NCBI RefSeq assembly: GCF_001556045.1
Contig: NZ_LSIC01000121.1
Location: 62,001-126,000, forward strand
Origin: Bradyrhizobium sp. CCH5-F6
Lineage (GTDB): Bacteria; Pseudomonadota; Alphaproteobacteria; Rhizobiales; Xanthobacteraceae
DNA: 64,000 nucleotides
Direction: 5' to 3'
Position 1 is the first letter of the stretch; every line of letters starts with the position of its first letter. The translations under genes and the position numbers were made by a program. The notes beneath the pieces were generated by a model. The model searched no databases. It was not told the DNA's origin and saw nothing but the letters and a program-made list of their open reading frames with translations. This document shows positions 63,803 through 64,000 of the stretch, piece by piece.

Positions 63803-64000
63803 TCAGTCCTCGGCGGCAGATATCCGGAAAACCTGCCCTCGGGTCGCTTGCGTGAAGGCGATCTCAATCGCGACGATCTCGGCATAGCCTCGCGTCTCGT
63901 CGCCCGAGTTTATAAGGTCCACCACAGTCAGACCTCGGCCGGTATTGAAGTTGGAGGCCAGCCCTCCGGGAATGCGGATGAGCCCTTGCATGCTGGGGCC
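63803..64000 (-). CDS. Partial hypothetical protein at right edge
   Basis: A minus-strand frame open from the window edge to a stop at 63,803, with 65 codons visible. Sequence: GPSMQGLIRIPGGLASN, then GRGLTVVDLINSGDETRGYAEIVAIEIAFTQATRGQVFRISAAED. The composition is coding-like and the start may lie beyond the edge; an ATG at 63,991 is available. It is convergent with the serine recombinase, with about 190 non-coding bases between. No family recognised. Confidence 0.45.
   Translation of the reverse strand, partial: GPSMQGLIRIPGGLASNFNTGRGLTVVDLINSGDETRGYAEIVAIEIAFTQATRGQVFRISAAED

Overview
The window looks like a chromosomal segment of a Bradyrhizobium-type alphaproteobacterium (Rhizobiales). 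The evidence is the high GC content, gene families and intergenic palindromes typical of that group, and catabolic operons for aromatic and heterocyclic compounds under TetR and GntR control. The taxon is inferred from gene content; no 16S gene is present.

Positions 1-30.3 kb are chromosomal. After a truncated PepSY membrane protein comes a TctC-type binding protein, divergent from a TetR-led operon. That operon encodes lower-pathway steps of protocatechuate/gallate 4,5-cleavage: a LigI-like lactonase, GalB, a LigK/GalC aldolase, a 4,5-dihydroxyphthalate decarboxylase-like protein and a DUF1932 dehydrogenase. Next is a GntR regulon with two Zn amidohydrolases, a SnoaL-like protein, an SsuABC-type importer and a family-3 binding protein broken by an amber codon; a shared motif lies before its two divergent promoters. 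An acyl-CoA dehydrogenase/acyl-CoA ligase pair, a Baeyer-Villiger monooxygenase, an MltB-like lipoprotein, small proteins, a MaoC hydratase, an RND efflux pump with its TetR regulator, and RNase Z follow.

The chromosome appears to end at a 22-bp 5' fragment of tRNA-Gln at 30,472. From there to the window edge lies an integrated, phage-derived element: xis/int, a second tyrosine recombinase, small regulators, a replication operon (HTH, PC4, primase N-domain, TOPRIM/AAA primase-helicase), a 1.8-kb non-coding tract packed with palindromes, then a late operon (virion transglycosylase, a 2361-aa polyvalent protein, a TerS-like protein, a tail-fibre-like protein). A TPR-GreAB-C-PIN conflict gene, small accessory genes and a large serine recombinase follow. 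No portal, capsid, large terminase or tail-tube gene is visible.

The most unusual signal is a dispersed dyad, GATAA-N7-TTATC, present eight times (one copy with a mismatch) and noticed only inside the element between 34.06 and 60.55 kb. Copies sit next to the second integrase, immediately after stop codons, on both sides of the conflict gene, and inside the polyvalent gene at its two interdomain linkers. They could be recombinase core sites or dispersed repressor sites (stoperator-like). The conflict gene also has a canonical -1 slippery heptamer abutting its upstream partner's stop codon, followed by a stem-loop, which suggests one protein made by frameshifting or split by a recent indel. 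Three conserved upstream boxes appear to link the xis/int, replication and late operons.
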